From: Oscillospiraceae bacterium
GTDB lineage: Bacteria > Bacillota > Clostridia > Oscillospirales > Acutalibacteraceae
Reading direction: 5' to 3'
DNA: 64,000 nt
Assembly (NCBI GenBank): GCA_031256825.1
Contig: JAIRPV010000035.1
Span: 1 to 64,000 of the forward strand
Part shown: positions 1 through 8,020 of the stretch, one piece after another
Layout: each line of letters starts with the position of its first letter
How positions within the stretch are numbered: position 1 is the first letter of the stretch
The notes under the pieces: generated by a model
Databases searched by the model: none
The model's input: only the letters and a program-made list of their open reading frames with translations
What the model was told of the DNA's origin: nothing
Position numbers and translations under genes: made by a program

Positions 1-57
1 TCTCCGGCAACCCCAATTTCGGCCTGCGATTGAGATGCGGCCCGTTCGGGATTTCGC

Positions 58-86
58 TTGCTTTTTCCTCGGGTTTGCTGTATAAT
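58..86 (+). promoter_or_regulatory. SigA-type promoter of short transcript
   Basis: TTGCTT at 58-63 and TATAAT at 81-86 are separated by exactly 17 nt. It fires into a roughly 100-nt stretch that ends at an intrinsic terminator. Confidence 0.7.
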
Positions 87-92
87 AGAACC

Positions 93-192
93 GGAACTTG
101 ACGACCGGAGGAATCGAAAATGCAAATCTAAAAAGGCAGCCGCGCCGGAAGTTAACAGCCTAGATTTATCAAAAGCCCCGTGAGGGGCTTTT
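93..192 (+). ncRNA. candidate small RNA or leader-peptide transcript
   Basis: A short unit runs from the promoter at 58-86 to an intrinsic terminator. It contains GGAGG (107-111) eight bases before ATG CAA ATC TAA (120-131), a three-codon frame with a proper ribosome site. The bases 124-130 (AAATCTA) are perfectly complementary to 161-167 (TAGATTT), so a 7-bp stem can form just ahead of the terminator hairpin. No longer reading frame fits. It may be a small RNA, a tiny-peptide message, or the decayed 5' end of a lost gene; the sequence does not decide. Confidence 0.4.
171..192 (+). terminator. intrinsic terminator
   Basis: The perfect 9-bp inverted repeat AAAAGCCCC / GGGGCTTTT has a 4-nt loop, and the T-run lies inside the 3' arm. 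It closes the short transcript that starts near 93. Confidence 0.75.
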
Positions 193-310
193 CTTCATAG
201 CAGCGATACAAAGAGCACAACCCCAAACCGCCCGCTATATGCACAGACGGGCGGTGGCACACACATTGGAGTGGGCGTGGGGTTAAGGACGGTATTGTAC
301 GGTTTACAAG

Positions 311-339
311 CAAAAACCCCGCCGTCGAAACAGCGGGGT
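311..339 (-). terminator. intrinsic terminator of the InlB-repeat gene
   Basis: Read on the minus strand, the stem CCCCGC/GCGGGG (333-338 with 317-322) is followed by a T-run (316-312). It lies about 25 nt beyond the stop codon of the surface protein remnant. Confidence 0.7.
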
Positions 340-360
340 AGGTTTGCTAGAACCAGTCTG

Positions 361-1832
361 CTAGAACCACATCCAAATCCACCCAAAACCCAAGAAAAAC
401 AAAATCCAATTATACCAAACCGACAGGTATTTTGTGCTAAAAATGTGCTTCTGGGGGTCAGAACTTGGCGGCGGTTCCGGTTTCGGGTCGGGCGTGAGCG
501 GCGTAACTGTATTTTCCTTCCAGACGGCATAAAGCGTCGCGCTTCCGTCAGCGGTATAGCTGCCGCCGGGTTGGCACTGCGCATTGGCAGCCGTTTTGCT
601 AGTTGCCCAACCCTGGAAGCCATGGCCTGTGCGGGTTGACGCGACAGAACTCAGCGCCAGGGCAATGCCCTGCGTTTTGGTTTGCGCGGCGGGCGCGCCT
701 GTGCCGCCGTTGGCATCGTAGGCAATGGTGTAGGTCGTGGGCGGCAAGGGCGGGTTTTCCTGCCAGATGGCGAAAAGGTCAATCACTGTACCGTCCGCAA
801 TCGTCAGATTCAGCACAGTTTCTTCGTCGGCAAACACCGCCTCGCCGTCCGGCGTATAGCCCCAGCCCACGAAAGAATAGCCGGATTTTGTGAAGGCGTT
901 GGTTGTGAGATGAGCGGACTGTCCATAATCCAACTTTTGAGACAATGTAATACCTGTGCCGCCGTTCTCGTTAAACCGAACTTCATAATTGACAGGCCGC
1001 CACACAGCATAAAGTGTTGCAGTTTCGTTCTTTGTATAGTTCCCGCCGGGCTGGTATTGCGCGGTCGTGGTGGTCTCGTTGTCCGCCCAGCCGAGGAAAA
1101 CATAGCCCGCGCGGGTGGGTTCAACATCGCTCAAAACCAGCGTCATGTCTTCGGTTTTGCTCTGTGGCATCGGCGCATTTTCGCCGCCGTTGGCATCGTA
1201 GCTAATAAGGTAGGAAACGGGCAAAACCTCCTGCCACAGGGCTTTCACGGTTGTGTTGGCAGAAATCACGAGCCTGTCGCCGGGGGCATAGCGCTCGCTG
1301 TTCGGGGTCTCATAGGCCACAAAGGTGAGGCCCAGCTTGCTCGGCGCGGCGGCAAGCTCGAACTCCGGGTTGGCAATTTCCCCCACGTCATAGCTGTTCA
1401 CACGCTGTTTTGCGCTTTGGCTTGCGACTGTGCCACCGCCGTCCGTGCAGGCCATAAAACGTCGTGCCGCTTTCGTCCGCTACAAATTGAGACAATGGCG
1501 TGGCGCTGGCGGCAGTTTCGCTGTTCCAACCCGCCGGGGTCCAGCCGTTAAGGTTGCTTTGCGCGGGCGGAGTCACTTCACCGGAGGTGGCTTTGTTATA
1601 AATCGTCGCACTGGCGGTTTTTGAGACGCCGCTTGTGTCAATAAATGCGGCGGTGATCGTGCGTTTGTAAATCGCGTAAAGCGCGATGTTGCCGCTGCCC
1701 ATCGCAAGAGAAGACAAGCCCGAAGCCGCGTCCGGAATGGTGTTCCAGCCCACGAACTCCCAACCCGGCTTTGACGCGGAATAAGCTATTCCAACACAGC
1801 ACCAGCCCGGAAACGAAGGCAAACATCTGCAT
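361..1832 (-). pseudogene. frameshifted InlB B-repeat (Listeria-Bacteroides repeat) surface protein
   Basis: The 3' frame (361-1455) carries three to four copies of the InlB B-repeat, each of the form YxxxYDANGG....GYxFxGWxxx...YxxGxxYTxxxxATLYAVW, followed by a Pro-rich linker and an aromatic C-terminus ending GWIWMWF that could be a membrane anchor. The N-terminal continuation lies in two other frames. One (up to about 1822) has two more partial repeats (GWEFVGWN, GWTPAGWN) and runs out near 1450, exactly where the 3' frame opens. A hydrophobic signal-like start (MQMFAFVSGLVLC, ATG at 1826 or 1832) is in a third frame. Two frameshifts therefore separate signal, first repeats and last repeats, so the gene is broken unless these are sequencing errors. 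The family is usually exported and cell-surface attached. Confidence 0.7.
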
Positions 1833-1911
1833 TATTTTCGTGAGCCACCATTTTCGGTGCTGGATTTTTTGTAATCTGCGCGGATTGACCACACCTTTTT
1901 CGCAAACGTTC

Positions 1912-1940
1912 TTGACAAAGCGCCTTTGCCATGCTACAAT
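1912..1940 (+). promoter_or_regulatory. SigA-type promoter of the nitroreductase gene
   Basis: TTGACA at 1912-1917 and TACAAT at 1935-1940 have a 17-nt spacer. The promoter is nearly identical over about 29 nt to the one at 7765-7793. Confidence 0.8.
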
Positions 1941-2004
1941 GAACATAATAATAACGAAAGAGCCATTGCGCGCAATCCCAAAAACAGGTATGAGGAGGCC
2001 CCTT

Positions 2005-2751
2005 ATGTTAAACCCCGAGCTTTATCCTGCGATGTTCCATCGCAAATCCATCCGTAAATACACCAACGCGCCCTTTTCCCCGGAGCAGCTGAGCGAACTC
2101 AAAGCGGCGCTGGGCGCCGTTGTTCCCTTGCTGCCCGGCGAACGCTTTCAGCTCGAACTCGCTCCCGCGAAAGAGGGCTGGCGCGTCTACGGCTACTGCG
2201 AAGACGCGCCGCTTGCAAACTTAAACCTGGGCTTTGTTATGCAGCAGCTCGACTTATCTCTTTATAATAAAGGATATGGGCGGTGCTGGTTCGGTATGGG
2301 CCGCGCCCCGAAAGACATAAAGGCGGCGGGCGGCCTTGCCTATGGTATTGCGCTGAAAGTCGGAAACGCGGCGGAGCCGGTTGCCCGGGAAAACCCCGAC
2401 GAGTTCGACCGAAAATTCATCGGGGAAGTCATTGCGGACGAAAGCCTGCACGGGCACTTTGAAGCGGTGCGCCTGGCCCCCAGCGCCATGAATTCGCAGC
2501 CCTGGCGGTTTTTTGCCAACGAGAACAAGCTGCATGTTTTTTGCGCAAAGCCGGGCGCAAAGGCGCTGCTGACGCTGGGGCACCTGACGCGCATGAATCA
2601 GATTGACATGGGCATTGCGCTGTGCCACGCCGTGCTTGCCCTGGAACACGCGGGCAGAACCGTTGCCGTTGTACCCCACGCCGTGGAGGGCACCGCGCCG
2701 CCTGCGGGCTTTTATTACCTGCTGTCGCTGGAAATGGGCGAAGCGGCCTAA
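2005..2751 (+). CDS. nitroreductase-family protein (TM1586-type)
   Basis: A 248-residue protein starting at ATG 2005 behind AGGAGG (1993-1998). The frame is open further upstream, but only this start has a ribosome site and places the promoter correctly. The N-terminus (MFHRKSIRKY) is the R-x-S-x-R-x-[YF] FMN-binding signature of nitroreductases. The second half has APSAMNSQPWRF, also typical (S-x-x-N-x-Q-P-W). These proteins are FMN-dependent NAD(P)H oxidoreductases, and two half-domains in one chain are characteristic of the putative TM nitroreductase family. Substrate is unknown. It is convergent with sigG and the stop codons overlap by 4 bp, so no separate terminator lies between them. 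Confidence 0.85.
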   Translation: MLNPELYPAMFHRKSIRKYTNAPFSPEQLSELKAALGAVVPLLPGERFQLELAPAKEGWRVYGYCEDAPLANLNLGFVMQQLDLSLYNKGYGRCWFGMGRAPKDIKAAGGLAYGIALKVGNAAEPVARENPDEFDRKFIGEVIADESLHGHFEAVRLAPSAMNSQPWRFFANENKLHVFCAKPGAKALLTLGHLTRMNQIDMGIALCHAVLALEHAGRTVAVVPHAVEGTAPPAGFYYLLSLEMGEAA

Positions 2752-3518
2752 TCGGGGTGCTTGATCCGCTCAATCGCCCCCTTTTCCAGGCGCGAAACCT
2801 GCGCCTGCGAAATACCAATCTCTTTGGCCACTTCCATCTGCGTCCTGCCCTGCATAAACCGCAGGTGCAATATCTTTTTTTCGCGCGGACTCAGCGCCTG
2901 CATGGACTGGCGCAGCATCATCTCATCAATCCAGCTTTCCTCTGTCCGCCGATCGCCGATTTGATCCATAACAAAGATCGTGTCGCTGCCGTCGGAATAA
3001 ACGGGATCGTAGAGCGAAACGGGGTCGACGATGGACTCCAGCGCCAGCACCACGTCTTCTTTTTTCAGCCCCAGTTCCGCCGCGATTTCTTCCACGGTTG
3101 GCTCGCGCTGCCACTGGCAGCCCAGGCGCTCGCGGGCCTGCATGGCATGATAGGCCGTGTCGCGCATGGATCTTGTGACGCGCACGGCATTGTTGTCGCG
3201 CAAATAGCGGCGGATCTCGCCGATGATCATCGGCACGGCGTAGGTGCTGAAACGCACGTTCTGGTTGATATCAAAATTATCAATGGCCTTCATCAAACCG
3301 ATGCAGCCCACCTGAAACAGGTCATCCATATTTTCGTCGCGGCTGGTAAAGCGCTGAAGCACGCTGAGCACCAGGCGCAAGTTGCCGTTGATCATCTCCT
3401 CGCGGGCCTGGCGATCGCCCTGACGCACGCGCGCCAGCAGTTCGCGCTTCTCGGCCTCTTTGAGCACCTTGAGCTTTGCGGTGTTGACGCCGCAGATTTC
3501 AACTTTATTAAAACGCAT
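2748..3518 (-). CDS. sigG: RNA polymerase sporulation sigma factor SigG
   Basis: A 256-residue sigma-70 family factor. The opening NKVEICGVN matches the SigG hallmark NKVEICGV, followed by region 2 (NGNLRLVLSVLQRF, DDLFQVGCIGLMKAIDNFD, FSTYAVPMIIGEIRRYLRDN) and region 4 ending EVAKEIGISQAQVSRLEK. SigG directs late forespore gene expression. I chose ATG 3518, preceded by GGGAGGA 8-9 bases upstream; the frame extends upstream to 3605 but has no ribosome site there. In Bacillus sigG follows spoIIGA and sigE; here neither neighbour is present. The promoter upstream looks like a SigF/SigG site, consistent with the known autoregulation of sigG. Confidence 0.96.
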   Translation of the reverse strand: MRFNKVEICGVNTAKLKVLKEAEKRELLARVRQGDRQAREEMINGNLRLVLSVLQRFTSRDENMDDLFQVGCIGLMKAIDNFDINQNVRFSTYAVPMIIGEIRRYLRDNNAVRVTRSMRDTAYHAMQARERLGCQWQREPTVEEIAAELGLKKEDVVLALESIVDPVSLYDPVYSDGSDTIFVMDQIGDRRTEESWIDEMMLRQSMQALSPREKKILHLRFMQGRTQMEVAKEIGISQAQVSRLEKGAIERIKHPD

Positions 3519-3550
3519 CCCAGTTCCTCCCTTTTTTTGATTTTCACAAA

Positions 3551-3580
3551 AAGTATGGCACATTTTTTTGAATTTCATGC
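3551..3580 (-). promoter_or_regulatory. SigF/SigG-type forespore promoter of sigG
   Basis: On the minus strand GCATG (3580-3576) and CATACTT (3557-3551) are separated by exactly 18 nt. This resembles the forespore consensus G[CA]ATR-N18-CATnnTA. The predicted start is about 25 nt ahead of the sigG ATG, leaving a short leader with the ribosome site. Confidence 0.7.
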
Positions 3581-3589
3581 AAGATGTGC

Positions 3590-3618
3590 TTGTAATTCGC
3601 CGCAAAGTGTGCTATAAT
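3590..3618 (+). promoter_or_regulatory. SigA-type promoter divergent from sigG
   Basis: TTGTAA (3590-3595), 17 nt, TATAAT (3613-3618). It starts immediately beyond the sigG promoter on the opposite strand and reads toward the glycosidase gene, with a terminator-bearing leader in between. Confidence 0.65.
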
Positions 3619-3624
3619 AAGGCA

Positions 3625-3720
3625 CCGCTTGTGGCGAGGTATGATTTTGCGAAGCGATTTTCTATGGCGAATTGCCACGACAGGGGCAGCGTTCGAAAGA
3701 ATCTTTTGCGGCGCTTTTTT
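3625..3720 (+). promoter_or_regulatory. structured leader with intrinsic terminator before the GH31 gene
   Basis: A leader of roughly 95 nt. GTGGC (3632-3636) can pair with GCCAC (3673-3677) around a region containing GAGGTATGATTTTGCGAAGC. The latter closely resembles the 80-bp repeats at 7807-7966 (GAGGTAAGAATTTTGCTGAGAAGC). A second imperfect hairpin (3688-3715) followed by TTTTTT (3715-3720) looks like an intrinsic terminator. The arrangement of promoter, folded region, terminator and gene is that of an attenuator or riboswitch-like leader. The ligand, if any, is unknown, and it could also be a stand-alone small RNA. Confidence 0.45.
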
Positions 3721-3948
3721 ATGATAGTTCGAAATTTCGGAATGGCGAACCGTTTTTTGACCCCTTTGCAGAGCCAAAATCCAGTATTTCGGAATTTCGG
3801 AATTTCGTAAATTGCCTCAAAAACGTGACACGGCAGCACAAAATTCTGTGGCACAGGCTGGTTTCGCAAACTGCATTTTTTGCGGCGAACTGCTCACCGC
3901 AGGTGGGTATCACGAACCATCATTCACAACAGGCAGGGGGAGATAACG
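3721..3948 (+). other. gene-free leader with TTTCGGAA repeats and a copy of the 20-mer motif
   Basis: No gene is visible here. Positions 3733-3747 and 3785-3807 carry iterations of AATTTCGG/ATTTCGGA. Positions 3881-3905 contain CGAACTGCTCACCGCAGGTG, the same 20-mer present twice in the tandem repeats upstream of the SorE-like gene. GGGGGAG at 3936-3942 is the ribosome site of the glycosidase. Confidence 0.5.
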
Positions 3949-6150
3949 TTGTTCCAGCAAACATATGGCAAAGTACGAATCAGCATGCTTGCGCCGCGGC
4001 TGCTGCGCGTGGAGCGCAGCGCCAACGGGCAGTTTGAGGATGCGGCCACGCAAATTGTATGGCGCCGGGATTTTTGCACCGAAGAGGCCAATTATTTTAC
4101 CGTTGAGGGCAAGGGTTCCGTCAGCGTTCTCAGCCAGACAAACAGCGGCGAGCTTTGCTTCCGCGTGGATACCTCCACCGGGCGCGTGCGCTCGATCACA
4201 TTGGCAGACGGGCGCACGGTCAGCAACTACAAAAAGGGCAACCTCAAGGGAACGCGGCGCACGCTGGATTTCACCTTTGGGAAGGTAAAGATAGACGACG
4301 GCATGGCGTCGCGCGGCGGCGTTGCCGTGCTCGACGACAGCAATTCGCTGCTGCTCAGCGAAGACAAAGAAACCATTTTGCCCCGGGAGCATGCCGAAAG
4401 CGACTGCTATTATTTCGCCTACGGCAGCGACTACCGGGGCTGTTTGCAAGATTTCTATCGGCTGACAGGCGAAGTGCCGATGATCCCCCGCTTCGCGCTG
4501 GGCAACTGGTGGAGCCGCTACAAGGCCTATACCCAGCGGGAATATATGGAATTGATGGAGCGCTTTGAACGCGAAAATATTCCGATTACGGTAGCCACGG
4601 TAGATATGGACTGGCACTGGGTGGATCTGGCGCGCTTTGGCGCCCTGACCCAGAACGAAAAGGGCCGGCCCTTCCAGGGTTCCGGCTGGACGGGTTACAG
4701 CTGGAATACCGATCTGTTCCCCGATTACAAACAGTTCTTAAGCGACCTGCACGCAAAGGGATATCATGTGCCGCTGAACCTGCATCCGGCGGATGGCGTG
4801 CGCGCGTTTGAAACGCAATACGAAGCCATGGCGAAGGCCATGGGCGTTGACCCCGCCTCAAAGCAACCCATTGAATTTGATCTGACCGATCCGAAGTTCC
4901 GCAAGGCTTATTTTGAGGTGCTGCACCATCCCTTTGAGAGGGATGGCGTTGATTTTTGGTGGATCGACTGGCAGCAGGGCAAAAGCAGCAAACTGCCCGG
5001 GCTGGATCCCCTTTGGGCGCTCAATCACTATCACTACAGGGATAACGGGCTGATTTTGTCGCGCTATGCGGGGCCGGGCAGCCACCGCTACCCGCTTGGA
5101 TTTTCGGGCGACACCGCCATCAACTGGCGCGTGCTGAAGTTCCAGACCTATTTCACCGCCACGGCCGCCAACGCGGGCTATGGCTGGTGGAGCCACGACA
5201 TCGGCGGGCACCACTACGGCAAAAAAGACGACGAACTTTATATCCGCTGGCTGCAATACGGTGTGTTCAACCCCATCAACCGCCTGCACAGCACATCCAA
5301 CGAATTTGCGGGCAAAGAGCCTTGGAAGGCCGGGGACGAGGCCAACCGCCTGGCGGGCGACTTTTTGCGCCTGCGGCACCGGCTGATCCCCTATCTTTAT
5401 AGCATGGCCCACCGCGCCCACGCCGAAGGCGCCGCCCTCTGCGAGCCGCTGTATTATCAATACCCCAACGAAAAAGGCGCTTACGCGCACCAGGGCAATT
5501 ACTTTTTTGGCAGCGAACTGCTGGCGGCGCCCATTGTTGGCAGGCGCAGCCCGGCCACCCTGCGGGCCGCCGCAAACGTCTGGCTGCCGGCCGGGCGCTG
5601 GACGGATATCTTCACCGGGCAGGTGTATGAGGGCGGACGGGAATACAAAGTCTACCGCGGCGTTGAAAGCATTCCGGTGTTCGCCAAAGCCGGGGCGATT
5701 TTGCCCATGGGGCCGCCTTGCGAAAACGCCAACAACGATACCACGCCGCCCGGCACGCTTTATCTTGACGTTTGGCGGGGCAACAATACCTTTACGCTTT
5801 ATGAAGACGAAGGCGAAACCACGTTTGCCGTGAAAGAAGAGGGCGGCGATTTGCTGTTCACCATTTCGGGGAATCAATTGCGCAATTATGTTATCACGTT
5901 CAAAGATATCGACGCGCAGCCCGTGCTGCTACAGCAAACCGACACGGCGGAGATCCGGCTGCAACACATCCGGCCCGCGCCCCGGCCAACCCAGCGCGAG
6001 CGGCTGATTGCGCTCATCAGTTCGTTCCAGCTGGGCACCAACTTAAAAAAGCGCGCGTATACCCAATGGCTCGAACAGCCGGATGCGGCGCACATCCCCG
6101 GGCCAAGGCGATGCCGCGGCGCGATTCGGGAAGTATTGGAAACGGCGTAG
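3949..6150 (+). CDS. glycoside hydrolase family 31 (alpha-glucosidase/alpha-xylosidase type)
   Basis: A 733-residue enzyme, predicted cytoplasmic because no signal peptide is seen. I place the start at TTG 3949, six bases after GGGGGAG; the frame is open further upstream but without a ribosome site. An N-terminal beta-sandwich (about 1-170) precedes the TIM barrel. FWWIDWQ gives the candidate nucleophile D340. RYAGPGSHRYPLGFSGDT gives the candidate acid/base D388. GWWSHDIGGHHYG is a further GH31 landmark. The C-terminal part (from about 590) is the usual beta-sandwich pair. GH31 enzymes release alpha-linked sugars by a retaining mechanism, but exact substrate cannot be read from sequence. A sugar symporter gene follows 33 nt downstream, so the pair probably imports and cleaves an alpha-glycoside. 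Confidence 0.93.
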   Translation: MFQQTYGKVRISMLAPRLLRVERSANGQFEDAATQIVWRRDFCTEEANYFTVEGKGSVSVLSQTNSGELCFRVDTSTGRVRSITLADGRTVSNYKKGNLKGTRRTLDFTFGKVKIDDGMASRGGVAVLDDSNSLLLSEDKETILPREHAESDCYYFAYGSDYRGCLQDFYRLTGEVPMIPRFALGNWWSRYKAYTQREYMELMERFERENIPITVATVDMDWHWVDLARFGALTQNEKGRPFQGSGWTGYSWNTDLFPDYKQFLSDLHAKGYHVPLNLHPADGVRAFETQYEAMAKAMGVDPASKQPIEFDLTDPKFRKAYFEVLHHPFERDGVDFWWIDWQQGKSSKLPGLDPLWALNHYHYRDNGLILSRYAGPGSHRYPLGFSGDTAINWRVLKFQTYFTATAANAGYGWWSHDIGGHHYGKKDDELYIRWLQYGVFNPINRLHSTSNEFAGKEPWKAGDEANRLAGDFLRLRHRLIPYLYSMAHRAHAEGAALCEPLYYQYPNEKGAYAHQGNYFFGSELLAAPIVGRRSPATLRAAANVWLPAGRWTDIFTGQVYEGGREYKVYRGVESIPVFAKAGAILPMGPPCENANNDTTPPGTLYLDVWRGNNTFTLYEDEGETTFAVKEEGGDLLFTISGNQLRNYVITFKDIDAQPVLLQQTDTAEIRLQHIRPAPRPTQRERLIALISSFQLGTNLKKRAYTQWLEQPDAAHIPGPRRCRGAIREVLETA

Positions 6151-6183
6151 ATCGCCGTACCTGAAACATAAGGGAGAGATTCT

Positions 6184-7662
6184 ATGGCAAACCGACTGGA
6201 CAAGCTCCTGGACAAGCTGCCCGCCAAACTGCGCGCGCCCCTGGATCAGATCAGAGAAAACGAAGCCAACCCCGCCAAAATGAAACTCAAGGAATACGTC
6301 AGCTTTGCCCTGGGGGAACTGAGCTACGGCTCCATCGGCAAGCTGGCCTCGGATTATCTCCTGCCGTTTTATACCGCCATCGGCCTGCGCCCCAACCAGG
6401 CCTCCGCCATCATCGCCGCCACGAAAGCCTGGGACGCTGTGAACGATCCCATTGCGGCTACAATCATCGACAACGGCAAAGGCAAAAAACACGGGCGGTT
6501 CAAGCCCTATCTCGCGCCGCTGATCCCTGTGATGGCGCTGCTTTCGGTGCTGATGTTTATCCGGCCGCCGTTCCATGGCACAGGCATGCTGATTTGGTGC
6601 TTTGCCACCTACGCCATATGGGAAACCGTCAACACGTTCTCCAACATCTCTTTCCAGGCCATTGGCACCGTTATGAGCATCGACGCGCAGGAGCGGACGT
6701 TGTACAGCACCATCGGCGGCATTGGCAACAAGCTTTCGGGCATGATTCCGGGGCTGATCCCCTTTGCTTATGATGTTTTTGTGGGCGGCGAACACGATTC
6801 CGTCTCGTTTTTTACGGTGTGTTCTATTATCTTCGCGGCAATCGGGCTTGTGGGTATTTTCACCAAAAACCTGAAGGAGCGCGTTGCCCCGCCGAAAAAG
6901 CAGGAGCACTTTTGGGATAATTTTGTTACGTTCTTCAAAAACAAAGAGCTGATTCTGCTTTGGGCGACGGATCTCAACCGCTTTGCCGACGCCGCGCAGG
7001 GCACGCTGTTTTATATGCACGCGCTGGGCAGCATGAGCGTGCAGGGCTTGCAGTGGACGCTGGCCGGGATTCCGAATTTTATCGCCACGGCCTTGGCCCC
7101 CTGGTTCCTTAAACGGTTCCGGCCAACGCGCGTGATGATTGGCACGCATTTGGCCAACTGCGTTTGCTATTTTGCGCTGTATTTTCTCGGCAAAGCCGTT
7201 GGCTACAAAACCCCCGCCGGCATCGCCCTGATCCTGATCTTCACCGTGGTCGCCTGGATTCCCTACGGCATTCGCGACGTTGCAAAGAAAATTCTGACAA
7301 TGAACACATTCGATTACACCGCCGCAAAAACCGGCAGGCGCGCCGAAGCCACCAGCCTTATGATCACCAACATGCTCACCAAGTTTGTGATAGCCGCCGC
7401 GATGCTCATCAGCGGCTATTGCCTGACCTACATCGGGTTCCAGTCCGGCAGCAACGTTGTGCAGACGCCGGCGACAAAAGACGGCCTGTTCTTCATGTTT
7501 TCGGTCTTTCCGGCCGTGGCGAATATTTTCTCTATCATCCCCATTCTTTTCTTCAAGCTGGAAGGCGAAGAATTTGAGGAGCGCATGGCGGAGCTGGGCG
7601 CGCGCAACGCGGAAATCCGGGCGGCCCGGGCCGAGTTGCAGGATGAAGCGCTGCGGCGCTGA
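6184..7662 (+). CDS. GPH-family sugar:cation symporter (MelB-like MFS transporter)
   Basis: A 492-residue polytopic membrane protein with about 12 hydrophobic segments. It carries the glycoside-pentoside-hexuronide pattern: KAWDAVNDPIAATIIDN near residues 80-95 (equivalent to the MelB D-x-x-x-D-P region) and KHGRFKPYL after it. Family members import oligosaccharides or glycosides with Na+ or H+. The start ATG 6184 has GGGAGA 5' to it. It lies 33 nt after the GH31 gene and is probably cotranscribed; a hairpin terminator follows at 7700. The substrate is presumably the glycoside cleaved by the GH31 enzyme, an inference from position only. A second GPH-like gene lies at 16436. Confidence 0.9.
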   Translation: MANRLDKLLDKLPAKLRAPLDQIRENEANPAKMKLKEYVSFALGELSYGSIGKLASDYLLPFYTAIGLRPNQASAIIAATKAWDAVNDPIAATIIDNGKGKKHGRFKPYLAPLIPVMALLSVLMFIRPPFHGTGMLIWCFATYAIWETVNTFSNISFQAIGTVMSIDAQERTLYSTIGGIGNKLSGMIPGLIPFAYDVFVGGEHDSVSFFTVCSIIFAAIGLVGIFTKNLKERVAPPKKQEHFWDNFVTFFKNKELILLWATDLNRFADAAQGTLFYMHALGSMSVQGLQWTLAGIPNFIATALAPWFLKRFRPTRVMIGTHLANCVCYFALYFLGKAVGYKTPAGIALILIFTVVAWIPYGIRDVAKKILTMNTFDYTAAKTGRRAEATSLMITNMLTKFVIAAAMLISGYCLTYIGFQSGSNVVQTPATKDGLFFMFSVFPAVANIFSIIPILFFKLEGEEFEERMAELGARNAEIRAARAELQDEALRR

Positions 7663-7699
7663 CCGCGCCACAGATTGGTGCATATTGTTGTAAAAGCCA

Positions 7700-7724
7700 G
7701 GTCGGGGTTGCAGCCCCGGCCTTT
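7700..7724 (+). terminator. probable terminator of the GH31-symporter operon
   Basis: GGTCGGGG (7700-7707) pairs with CCCCGGCC (7714-7721, one G-U), followed by a weak TTTG. It lies 38 nt past the symporter stop codon. Confidence 0.5.
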
Positions 7725-7764
7725 GATAGCAAAATTGATTTCCGCGGGGTTTGCGCAACCTTTC

Positions 7765-7793
7765 TTGACAAAGCGCCTTGCTCATGTTACAAT
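7765..7793 (+). promoter_or_regulatory. SigA-type promoter upstream of tandem repeats
   Basis: TTGACA (7765-7770), 17 nt, TACAAT (7788-7793). The core TTGACAAAGCGCCTT and the following CATG-TACAAT segment match the promoter at 1912-1940 almost base for base. Confidence 0.75.
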
Positions 7794-7806
7794 ACTCGCG
7801 GAAGCT

Positions 7807-7975
7807 GTGGCGGGGTAAGAATTTTGCTGAGAAGCTACCGATGACGAACTGCTCACCGCAGGTGTGTTATAATAGGCAAATGACTTGTGGCGAGGTAAGA
7901 ATTTTGCTGAGAAGCTGCCAATGACGAACTGCTCACCGCAGGTGTGTTACAATACTCGCGGAAGCTGTGGCGGGG
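7807..7975 (+). repeat. 80-bp tandem repeats in the leader of the SorE-like gene
   Basis: Two full units (7807-7886, 7887-7966) and the start of a third (7967-7975) recur with a period of exactly 80 bp. Each begins GTGGCG(A/G)GGTAAGA and contains CGAACTGCTCACCGCAGGTG and a TGTTA(T/C)AAT box that resembles a -10 element. CTGTGG or TTGTGG at the 5' end can pair with CCGCAG within the unit, so each unit may fold. A diverged copy is in the GH31 leader (3625-3680), and the 20-mer recurs at 3881-3905. The third copy runs into the leader of the dehydrogenase gene. The period and lack of spacers rule out a CRISPR array. Confidence 0.8.
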
Positions 7976-8020
7976 ATCGCCATTTATCAAAGACAGGATA
8001 GCAAGCTGGGAGGCTGTACG

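Noticed and set aside
6043..7785. Long open frame on the minus strand opposite the GH31/symporter genes (580 codons)
   Set aside because: It mirrors well-supported genes, shows His/Gln/Arg-rich low-information translation and lacks a ribosome site; high GC creates such shadows.
7807..7975. CRISPR array
   Set aside because: The units are 80 bp and contiguous with no variable spacers, and no cas gene is near.
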